Origin: JAWPMT01 sp965227935
Lineage (GTDB): Bacteria > Bacteroidota > Bacteroidia > Cytophagales > Cyclobacteriaceae
Direction of reading: 5' to 3'
DNA length: 64,000 nt
NCBI GenBank assembly: GCA_965227935.1
Contig: CBDDGS010000019.1
Span: 682,001-746,000, forward strand
A program made the translations under genes and the position numbers. Below, in pieces: positions 1-7,756 of this stretch (position 1 is its first letter; each line of letters begins with the position of its first letter). The notes beneath the pieces were generated by a model. That model did not search any database, was not told the DNA's origin, and saw nothing but the letters and a program-made list of their open reading frames with translations.

Positions 1-3000
1 TGAATGTCAACAGTTCGCCAGATGCCATCGACGTTGGTGAAGATCTTTCAGATGGTTCGGATCCTGATTTCTACTCGCTTGAAGTGTACTACGTGGAGAA
101 CGGTGCGGTGAAGACAGACATACCTGGGGATGCTCCAGGTGCACTGAGACCTGACGGTAATCTTGCGAATCTGCTGCTTGCCTATGACTCTGACAACAAC
201 AGGCCGCCGATTACTGCGGGTGTACCCACCTTCACCGAGGATGAGTGGGAGTTTGATCCTTCAGCATTTACAGCGTTGGGAGTCTCTGGGGCCCAGGAGG
301 TAGACACGCTCTTGTTCATTTATGTCGTATCCTCTGATGATGGTGCCACGTTGGTGGAGAATGCATTCGCCAACATTCGCCTATACCCGAATCCTGAAAT
401 TGCGATTCAAGGTGTAGACGACTACTACTGTAACAGCGATGACGAATTCCCAATTCTCCTGGATCTCTTCACATATGATGGTGATGGGGGAGTAGATTTG
501 AACGACGTCGCCATCTCGAACGGGTACAAGCTGCTGTACAAACAAGCTAGTGCCGACCCCTATGTGCAAATTGCAGACTCAACAGCAACTGGTTCGGTAA
601 TTGTCAATACATTCGATCCATCACAGGTTGCATCAATCAACGGCGGCAATGACATAGGGTTCTATAGGATCGAATACACCACAGATCCACAGACAGCGGC
701 CTCCACTACCAGTACCACCACCTTTGACTTCCAGGTCCTTGGGCACGCGGCGGAACCGAGTATCGTTTCCAATCTCGACAGTATCGGTAGCTTTGATGCG
801 ATAGGGTACTTGCTCGAGTATTCCGTAGGTCAGGATCTGGGAACTTTGACCTCTTCTGGAGCGTCTATCACCTGGTTGGATCAAATAGACCAGGAGATCA
901 GTTCAGGGAATACGATCGATGTACGTGATGATGTTTTCGGAATCGATCCGGCCATCCGCACTAGTAGAACGATCAAGTTTTTTGACAACAACCTGATCGA
1001 TAATGCGGGGGTACCTACCGTCAATTTCGATGGATGTGCTTCTGAAAATGTCCTGGTCGACATCGAGATCTATCCAATACCTGATGCACCTGTCGTCTTA
1101 GTAGCGGACAATGTGAATGAAGAGGATGTGAGTACTGCGACCCAAAACTCATTCCTCTTTGAGTATTGCGAGGATGATCTCATCGCCGATATGACCTTTG
1201 ACAATGACGTTAGCGACAGCCGGGCCCACTTCACTGTCTATGATGCCAACTTGAACAGGGTGCTGGATTCGGCCTTTGTGACACTGAACTGGTCTCAACA
1301 TATTTTTGGCAACGAGACACCGAGAGACACTATCATCTTCATCGCAACAGTGACGGAGGATTCCATATTCGCTGGTGGCGGTAATACAGCTTTCCCCGGA
1401 AGTACTTCTGATACATCCAAGATCGAACTCAGAGTGCACGACGTGCCTGTGAGTATCCTGGACATGGTGACCACTCAGGGTAAAGACTTGTTCTTCACTG
1501 AGTACTTCACCTGTGAGGGGGATGACTTCGCGCCCATCGATGCTCCTGAGGTCCTCGATCCGGCGGGTGTGAAGAACGATACCCTATTCTTCTGGTATTT
1601 GGATGATGGCGATCTCACATTTGCAGGTACACCATTCGTATTTGGAGGTGGTGGCGACGAATTCTTGCAAGAATCACCATCTCTCACTACTGGCGACCTT
1701 GAGGGCTTCACTACTACTTACCAAGACCCGTCAGGCGGAGCGATGACGACTGCCGAGTTTGACATTAATGTCCCTGGCACGTACTACGTATGGGTAACAG
1801 AGGCTGTGCAGCAAAGCGAAGACTCCGATTTCCCCGGGTGTCAGAGTGAACCGACGTTGGTCTCTATCACCGTGTTCCCCGATGCCCTGGAAGCGACAAT
1901 CGACAGCAAAACGGTATCGCCCAACAATTCAAATGATGTGGACTATGAGTACTTCTTCTGTGCCTCGGATCTGGATGCATCTGTTACCTTCGAGGCGGCA
2001 TTGAATGGTTTTGCGAATGCAGCATTCTCCACGAATGCATCCATCGTCGCAGCGGATACGATGGCTGCGAATGTCATTTCTGAATTCAACTGGTACAACT
2101 CCAATGCAGAAGGCGCACAGCAAACCCAGAGATTCACAGGTGCGACTGCCAGTGCTGTAGATTTGGGATTGATCACCTCTGTGGATGACACAGTTTACAT
2201 CTATCTGGAGCAAGTCACCAACATCGTGACTGACGCCAATGGCGATAGGATCTATTCAGGATGTGAGGCTCCGGGTGTGGTCATCCAATTTACCATCTTC
2301 CGCGAACCAGATGCTCCGGTGGTGGACGAGCCCATTTACTACTATTGTGAGGGAGACGTAATCGACGATCTTTCCGTGGCCACGGAGGCCAATGCCTTCG
2401 TCACCTGGAGTGTGGACGGCAGTGCGACAACATTCTCAAACCAGGCTTCGGACGAGGGTGATGGTACCGGTATAGCCATTGCTACGATGGCTGATCTGGG
2501 TATCGGGCAAAATCCTCCAGCCGATTCCACATACACGATCAACGTTGTCCAGAGAATGGATGAAACAGCTGGTAGTGCTGTTCCGCCGGAAAGTGAGGCG
2601 TTTGTAGGCTGTACAAGTGAAGCGACTCAGATACGCGTGCTCGTACGGGCAAATCCGGATCTCGTTACGATCACTACTTCCCTGGCCTGTTCAGATGGGC
2701 AACTTGTGGATATCCAGTTTTCTGGAGACCAACTTGCCAACTCCTTCTATATCTACCCCACAGATGTCCAGGAGCGAAGCTTACGAAGGGATACGCTGGG
2801 TGGTAATGCCGAGCAGTTTAGCTTCGAATTACTGGGCTACGAAGAAGGTATGGACACCATCATCTATATGTCCCAGATCGTAGCTACGGATCTGGATCCT
2901 GATTTCGATGGGTGTGAAAGCGAACTGACACCTATACCGATATATGCGGCGCCAAGACTTGGAGATTTTGGCGGTGGCAATGGACTCATCAACGATCCTC

Positions 3001-5234
3001 GAGCTTGTAATGATGTGAGACTGCTAGAAGTGCAGGTGACTAACCTGGGAGAAGATGTCTTTGAGGATTTCGATTTCCAATGGACGGTAAGTAGCGAGCT
3101 ACGGACTGAGGAGACTGAGATTTCGACTTCATCGCCGATAAGCGGGGGAGCAGAGATTTATTCTATCACCATGGAGGAGACGATCCAGGATCTGGCTTTA
3201 CCGGTAACGGTCGTAGTAGAGGATACGAAGAATGGCTGTCAGTCAACGGCTGTCAGAAACATAGGCATCGGAAATACACCAGATCCTCAATTCAGTCTGT
3301 TCAATATCACGGAGAATAACAATACCTCTTATGTATTCGATGACTTCGAGATTACAGACAATAACGAGATCGAGAGATTGACCTTTGAATTGAGACAAGG
3401 CTCTGCAACGCTCAACATCTTCGAAAGAATTCAAGAGCCAGGTGTTGACATACTGGATACGCTGGAGACTGCCGGACTGAATGCTGGAGCGTACTCGGGA
3501 GTACTTACACTGAGGTCAGTTAATGGATGTGAGGCCTCCAAAGAACGCCCTTTTGACATTCTTCAGAAATTGGCGATACTCCCCGGAAATAGCCGTGTAT
3601 ATGACTTCAATCTCGTCGATGCAGATGGCTGGAGAATTGAGACGCAAAATGGGTTTGCCGACCGCAACCAGGGTTGGGAGGTAGCTGAGCCCGCAGGAGA
3701 GAATATTGTTGATGACCCTGATGGTAGAGGAACCCGTGTGTGGGTGACCAACGCAGACGGTCGCTATTCTGAAGACTCTGATCAGTCCTTCGTTTATTCT
3801 CCTTCGTATGACTTCTCAGAAGTCGTACGGCCAGCGGTGACTTTCGATTACTTCAAGAACCTGGTCAACGCCTCAGATGGAGTCGTGTTCCAGTGGTCTG
3901 CCGATGACGGAAGGAGCTGGAGGCCGTTGGGAGGTTTCGACGATCAGAACGGTACTTCAGGGCTATTGTGGTTTGATAGAGCGGGCATTTCTGGCAATCC
4001 TGGCGTCTTTGAAGAAAATCCAAATCAGGTCGGTTGGGCCGATACGGATTCCCTTCAGTGGAAAGAGGCAGTACATTCCCTGGGAGTTATTCCACAGCAA
4101 GATCGAGATAATATAAGATTCAGATTTGCCCTTGGAGTAAGGCCAGGTGACGCGGCTGATAAGGCCGACGGGTTTGCCTTTGACAACTTCCGAATTTTTG
4201 GTCGAGACCGAGTCACGATTCTCGAGACTTTCTCATCAACTCTTGACGAATCTAGTTTGACATCCAATGAGGAGGTTTACAGCAGCATCGATGGCAATGA
4301 GGAAATTATTTGGGTGAACTACTTTACAGACCTGGCGAATGACTTGAATGCCCGCGATGAGATCAATGCCATCAACAGGGCTGATCCGGAAGCGAGACTC
4401 GCCTTTTATGGTATTTCTAAGGTGCCGACAGCCGCACTGAGTGGGGAGGTACAGGTGCAGGAGCCTAACGAAACTTCTATCGGAGACCTGGGCTTCAATG
4501 AGAATGATCTTGGAAGAACGAGCCTTGTTGTGCCACTCTTTGATGTTGAGCTCACTGCGAATGCAGTCAGCGCGGACTTACTAGAGATCACGGCCACGGC
4601 CACGGCCAAACCGGACAACGGTACCGATTTAGAGTCGGAGACATCTGTGCGAGTGATGATTTTGCAAAATGAAGTAAGCTCCGAGTTTGTGGAGAACGTA
4701 TCCCAGGAGTATACCTTCCGCAACCGTCTGGTAGAGATCCTGCCGTCCTCAGTGGGCGAAGTGATCGTCGGCGAGATTGAGGCCGAGCAAGAGATCTTCA
4801 ATCAGACATTGGAGTGGGAAGTGAGAAACCTACTCGGAGCTGCGAATACGGAAATAGAGCTGACTGTACTAGTATTTGTGCAAGATGAGATCAGCAAGGG
4901 TGTCTACCAGGCTGCTTCGGCGCAAGTCACCGTGACTTTGCCTGAAACAGTGACAGGTATCCTACCTGGTGTGATCAGCGCTGATACCTACAGCGTCTAT
5001 CCGAATCCTGGAGACCAACAATTCACCATCCGAATGGACCAGGTCATGACAGAGGATACCAATTGGTCCATTGCTGATTACTCAGGCAAGGAAGTACTGT
5101 CTGGCCAGATGAAGCGAGGAATAAATGAGACGGTGGTCAATATTGAGAACCTGGCCAACGGCGTGTACCTGTTGAAGCTACACAACAATGCCAATACCTG
5201 GGAGCTCAAGAAGCTAATGGTACTGCGACGATAA
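1..5234 (+). CDS. Giant secreted Ig-like protein with T9SS sorting domain (5' end outside window)
   Basis: The frame is open from base 3 with no stop, so the true start lies upstream; the GTG near base 84 is only an internal Val codon. About 1,740 residues are visible. Most is a series of Asp/Thr-rich, Cys-containing Ig-like segments of about 130-150 residues (each with a YYC-EGD or YFFCASD type turn). Bases 3590-4205 encode a choice-of-anchor/MAM-like beta-sandwich (WEVAEPAG, FDYFKN, GFAFDNFRIFG). A segment from 4210 (VTILETFSS, then SKVPTAALSG) resembles the Omp28/thioredoxin-like domain but has no cysteines where a redox pair would be. The last 80 residues (YSVYPNPG ... GVYLLKL ... KKLMVLRR) are a type A T9SS C-terminal domain, so the protein should be exported through the outer membrane and attached to the surface or released. 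Function beyond surface/adhesin-like is unknown. Confidence 0.9.
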   Translation, partial: NVNSSPDAIDVGEDLSDGSDPDFYSLEVYYVENGAVKTDIPGDAPGALRPDGNLANLLLAYDSDNNRPPITAGVPTFTEDEWEFDPSAFTALGVSGAQEVDTLLFIYVVSSDDGATLVENAFANIRLYPNPEIAIQGVDDYYCNSDDEFPILLDLFTYDGDGGVDLNDVAISNGYKLLYKQASADPYVQIADSTATGSVIVNTFDPSQVASINGGNDIGFYRIEYTTDPQTAASTTSTTTFDFQVLGHAAEPSIVSNLDSIGSFDAIGYLLEYSVGQDLGTLTSSGASITWLDQIDQEISSGNTIDVRDDVFGIDPAIRTSRTIKFFDNNLIDNAGVPTVNFDGCASENVLVDIEIYPIPDAPVVLVADNVNEEDVSTATQNSFLFEYCEDDLIADMTFDNDVSDSRAHFTVYDANLNRVLDSAFVTLNWSQHIFGNETPRDTIIFIATVTEDSIFAGGGNTAFPGSTSDTSKIELRVHDVPVSILDMVTTQGKDLFFTEYFTCEGDDFAPIDAPEVLDPAGVKNDTLFFWYLDDGDLTFAGTPFVFGGGGDEFLQESPSLTTGDLEGFTTTYQDPSGGAMTTAEFDINVPGTYYVWVTEAVQQSEDSDFPGCQSEPTLVSITVFPDALEATIDSKTVSPNNSNDVDYEYFFCASDLDASVTFEAALNGFANAAFSTNASIVAADTMAANVISEFNWYNSNAEGAQQTQRFTGATASAVDLGLITSVDDTVYIYLEQVTNIVTDANGDRIYSGCEAPGVVIQFTIFREPDAPVVDEPIYYYCEGDVIDDLSVATEANAFVTWSVDGSATTFSNQASDEGDGTGIAIATMADLGIGQNPPADSTYTINVVQRMDETAGSAVPPESEAFVGCTSEATQIRVLVRANPDLVTITTSLACSDGQLVDIQFSGDQLANSFYIYPTDVQERSLRRDTLGGNAEQFSFELLGYEEGMDTIIYMSQIVATDLDPDFDGCESELTPIPIYAAPRLGDFGGGNGLINDPRACNDVRLLEVQVTNLGEDVFEDFDFQWTVSSELRTEETEISTSSPISGGAEIYSITMEETIQDLALPVTVVVEDTKNGCQSTAVRNIGIGNTPDPQFSLFNITENNNTSYVFDDFEITDNNEIERLTFELRQGSATLNIFERIQEPGVDILDTLETAGLNAGAYSGVLTLRSVNGCEASKERPFDILQKLAILPGNSRVYDFNLVDADGWRIETQNGFADRNQGWEVAEPAGENIVDDPDGRGTRVWVTNADGRYSEDSDQSFVYSPSYDFSEVVRPAVTFDYFKNLVNASDGVVFQWSADDGRSWRPLGGFDDQNGTSGLLWFDRAGISGNPGVFEENPNQVGWADTDSLQWKEAVHSLGVIPQQDRDNIRFRFALGVRPGDAADKADGFAFDNFRIFGRDRVTILETFSSTLDESSLTSNEEVYSSIDGNEEIIWVNYFTDLANDLNARDEINAINRADPEARLAFYGISKVPTAALSGEVQVQEPNETSIGDLGFNENDLGRTSLVVPLFDVELTANAVSADLLEITATATAKPDNGTDLESETSVRVMILQNEVSSEFVENVSQEYTFRNRLVEILPSSVGEVIVGEIEAEQEIFNQTLEWEVRNLLGAANTEIELTVLVFVQDEISKGVYQAASAQVTVTLPETVTGILPGVISADTYSVYPNPGDQQFTIRMDQVMTEDTNWSIADYSGKEVLSGQMKRGINETVVNIENLANGVYLLKLHNNANTWELKKLMVLRR

Positions 5235-5250
5235 CGAAACGATCCTGGAA

Positions 5251-6018
5251 TTAGAAGAGGCTTCCCTGGCTTTCTTCTAGTTCCGGGTATCGTCTTTTGC
5301 CTTGTATCTCAGGGACATTTCCCAGATAGACCCTGCCAAGTTTTTTGTTGGACTTGATCGGCTCACAGGGGTAATAGTCCAGGGTGTCATCGGGTAGAGG
5401 CCTTATAAGCTCCATGGAGACATCTTCATCACTAAAGAGCCACCGCTCATCGTCTTCAGGAGATACCACATAGACCATCCGCGACTCTGGGCTGTATGCC
5501 GGTTCATTGTGGACCCAGGCGATTTCTTTGTTTGCCGGACCCGTAATGAGCGTGACGGTATTGACTTCTATTTCGTCCCTCTCGCTCACATATGTCTGCC
5601 AGAGCCCTGCAATCATAAATGGCTCTTTTGTCTTTAACTGCACGTAGTACGGGTAGGCAATGCCATCTTTCTTGTGGTGATCAAACCAACCGTCTATCAT
5701 GACGAGGCAGTGTCGTGATTCTGCGGATTTTCGATAGATGCTTCGAGGGTTGTAGATGTTGTCATTGCGTGCATTCAACGTATTGAGAGGTCGACCGCCT
5801 TTCCTGGGCGCATACACCATGGGCACAAATCCCCACTGCATGACCTGCACCCTGTCTGGCGATTCATTGGTGACGACCGGTAGATCGGGTTCGTCAAACC
5901 CCGAGGCATGATAGGTAGGGGGGAGGATCTTCTTGACCTCTTCCCAGTCGTCGGCAGTGCCATATCTTCTGGCATACTGCTCGGATTGGCGTGTCATGAA
6001 AGCAACATCGTAGCACAT
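5251..6018 (-). CDS. SOS response-associated peptidase family protein (SRAP/YedK/HMCES-like)
   Basis: 255 aa. SRAP proteins form a covalent thiazolidine link between Cys2 and abasic sites in single-stranded DNA, shielding them from breakage. Visible here: MCYDV with Cys2 directly after the initiator Met (this fixes the start), QWGFVP (61-66), LNARND (81-86; Asn82 and Arg84 match the DNA-binding Asn/Arg), VHNEP with His170 as the usual active-site His. The usual catalytic Glu in the GFYEW/GFFEHH position is Asp113 here (GWFDHH), a conservative change. It converges on the giant gene with a 16-bp gap and is divergent from the 99-aa gene across an A+T-rich 98-bp spacer. Family assignment is firm; retained activity with Asp113 is inference. 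Confidence 0.93.
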   Translation of the reverse strand: MCYDVAFMTRQSEQYARRYGTADDWEEVKKILPPTYHASGFDEPDLPVVTNESPDRVQVMQWGFVPMVYAPRKGGRPLNTLNARNDNIYNPRSIYRKSAESRHCLVMIDGWFDHHKKDGIAYPYYVQLKTKEPFMIAGLWQTYVSERDEIEVNTVTLITGPANKEIAWVHNEPAYSPESRMVYVVSPEDDERWLFSDEDVSMELIRPLPDDTLDYYPCEPIKSNKKLGRVYLGNVPEIQGKRRYPELEESQGSLF

Positions 6019-6116
6019 ATGGCAATTGTTCCTGTTGGTTAGTTAAAATAAAATCATCATCCGCTACATTCAAAATACTATTATAATTAGTAATTTTACT
6101 AAATAAATTAGCTATC

Positions 6117-6416
6117 ATGAATTTTCGGGAGATAAAAAAGGGCAATTCGTCGCATCACTATTGGATCAATACCATCAAGGCGTTCACATTGGCCAAGGAC
6201 ATCCCCACGAAAATCAATGACCTGTACCACAAGGGGAAAAGCGTGCACGAGGTACTCGAGATCCTCGACAATCTGCCGAAGGAGGGTGTGATCAAGATAT
6301 TCTGGGTGGACTTCCAGCAGGCACAGCGTGAAAATGAGTTTTACTCGTGGCATGACCTACGGATCTTCCTGGATAAATACCCACAGGTGAAATGGTATTT
6401 TGATAAGGTGCAGTAA
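6117..6416 (+). CDS. Hypothetical small soluble protein
   Basis: 99 aa, no recognised family. No signal peptide or membrane segment; mixed helical character, rich in Lys, Trp and aromatic residues (FYSWHDLRIFLDK, VKWYFDKVQ near the end). It starts with ATG after a strongly A+T-rich leader shared with the divergent SRAP gene, whose promoter must lie in the same 98 bp. It reads like a real gene (natural composition, clear start and stop, no better competing frame), but nothing in sequence or context reveals its job. Co-regulation with the SRAP gene is possible but unproven. Confidence 0.6.
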   Translation: MNFREIKKGNSSHHYWINTIKAFTLAKDIPTKINDLYHKGKSVHEVLEILDNLPKEGVIKIFWVDFQQAQRENEFYSWHDLRIFLDKYPQVKWYFDKVQ

Positions 6417-6726
6417 ACGTCAGGAGTAGAGGTGCTCCGTGCTGCGACCTGCGGTGCTTTCTTTTCCAGAAATAACTTGCCACGGACGATGGCGCCAGGC
6501 CTCGCTTCGCCGTAGCGGCTACACGAAGGCAATGCCCGCCAGCGCCGGTCTGGTAAGAGGCTTGTCCAGTGATTGGGGTCTCTGGGCCGATGTCATCATG
6601 GCAATATCTTCAGGAGGTTTTGTGCTGATTGGAACCAACGCTCTCGCTGGGCAACGGTGATGTAGCGCTTTTATTCCTTCTTGATATCGGGAGGGGACTT
6701 GAAGCCTCTGAAAGGATGCCGGTGAA
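6417..6726. other. Gene-free gap, possible decayed sequence
   Basis: 310 bp between the 99-aa gene and the 3' end of the SDR gene. Open frames are present but have poor composition and no start context. A hairpin-forming stretch lies at 6505-6528 (CTTCG ... CGAAG with an inner GCCGTAGCGGC). I see no terminator with a T-tract and no recognisable gene remnant. Confidence 0.5.
6505..6528. repeat. Small intergenic palindrome (REP-like)
   Basis: CTTCG at 6505-6509 pairs with CGAAG at 6524-6528, enclosing GCCGTAGCGGC, itself partly self-complementary. The bases next to it are G+C-rich, unlike the A+T-rich promoter regions nearby. This is the look of short interspersed palindromes common between Bacteroidota genes; only one copy of this type is in the window. 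Confidence 0.35.
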
Positions 6727-7746
6727 CTATCTCAGGACATACTTGTCAGCGAGGGGGTCGTGTCGTTTCCAGACCTCAATGGAATGCTCCCAGAGCTTTT
6801 TGCCTTCCTCAGGTTCGTAGACCTTTTCGTCCATTCGCTTACGATTGAACATGTGCAGGTACTCATTGGTCTTGCCGTCGTAGTCCGTCGAGATGCTTAG
6901 GTAAGTAACGGGCTTGGCGGCCTCGAGCGGCGACTTGAAGACGAGGGAAAAGATCCCTTTGAGGATGACCCTCAGGATCCACGGCGCTTCTTTGATGATG
7001 TTGCTATTGACGGGGCCGGGGCAGATCACGTGATTGGCGACATCGATGGTGCCATTGCCCAGCTTTCTGGACAGCTCGGTGGCATAGGTGTTGAGGACCA
7101 GCTTATAGTAGCTGTAATAGTTCATGCCTTTCGTCACGCCGTACTGCTCAAACGTACCAAACTGCTCATGGTCCACATAAGAGGATCCCTGGTGTGAATC
7201 GGAGGATACAAAGATGATCCTCGGCACGGAACCCTTGGAATTGCCCGCATAGGTGTTGTTGGGGATGGTGCCTTGCTTGAGCAGGCGGGAGGTGAGGATG
7301 ACATTGGCGAGGTAGTTGACAAGGAACATTTCCTCCAGCCCGGAATCTGTCTCGCGCGAGGTGGGAAGCGCCACACCGGCATTGAGCACCAGGATATCGA
7401 CCGAGACCTCGTCCTTTGCCAGGCCCTCACAAAATGCGTGTGTTGACTCGATTTTGCTGAGGTCCAGATGTCGCATCTCCACACTGTCAGCGCCGGACTG
7501 TTCCTTCACCTGGTCCCCTGCCTCGGGGATCTGCCGCCGACAGGCCATGATCACATGCGCACCGCGCCGGGCCATATCGATAGATAAACCAAAACCCAAA
7601 CCCGAATTGGCCCCGGTGATGACGACTGTCTTGCCATCCATGCGCTCGTCATCTCCCAGTCGATCGGCCAGGTCTTGCTTTCCGAAGAAATCCTTCACAC
7701 CGGCCAGCGCCGCAACTACCGGATTATCAAATCTGCCATGTGCCAT
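6727..7746 (-). CDS. Short-chain dehydrogenase/reductase (protochlorophyllide reductase-like SDR)
   Basis: 339 aa from the chosen ATG at 7746. Rossmann-fold NAD(P)-dependent oxidoreductase. Visible: TVVITGANSGLGFG (nucleotide-binding TGxxxGxG, about residues 41-53), ACRR after the second strand (Arg suggests NADP preference, inference), LNAGVA (NAG motif), IIFVSSDS (catalytic Ser about 181), YSYYK (Tyr211 and Lys215). The frame is open 23 codons further, to 7815, but that would overlap the upstream molybdoenzyme gene by 59 bp; the ATG at 7746 sits 10 bp after that gene's stop, so the two are almost certainly one operon. Substrate unknown; the broader resemblance is to retinol dehydrogenase/light-dependent protochlorophyllide reductase-like SDRs. 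No photosynthesis genes are present, so that name should not be taken literally. Confidence 0.88.
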   Translation of the reverse strand: MAHGRFDNPVVAALAGVKDFFGKQDLADRLGDDERMDGKTVVITGANSGLGFGLSIDMARRGAHVIMACRRQIPEAGDQVKEQSGADSVEMRHLDLSKIESTHAFCEGLAKDEVSVDILVLNAGVALPTSRETDSGLEEMFLVNYLANVILTSRLLKQGTIPNNTYAGNSKGSVPRIIFVSSDSHQGSSYVDHEQFGTFEQYGVTKGMNYYSYYKLVLNTYATELSRKLGNGTIDVANHVICPGPVNSNIIKEAPWILRVILKGIFSLVFKSPLEAAKPVTYLSISTDYDGKTNEYLHMFNRKRMDEKVYEPEEGKKLWEHSIEVWKRHDPLADKYVLR

Positions 7747-7756
7747 ATCCTGCGAT

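Noticed and set aside
84..86. GTG at base 84 as start of the first giant gene
   Set aside because: The frame is open upstream to base 3 with the same Asp/Ser-rich composition; the gene begins outside the window.
6439..6660. 73-aa plus-strand open frame in the 310-bp gap
   Set aside because: Overlaps a palindromic repeat; no recognisable content.
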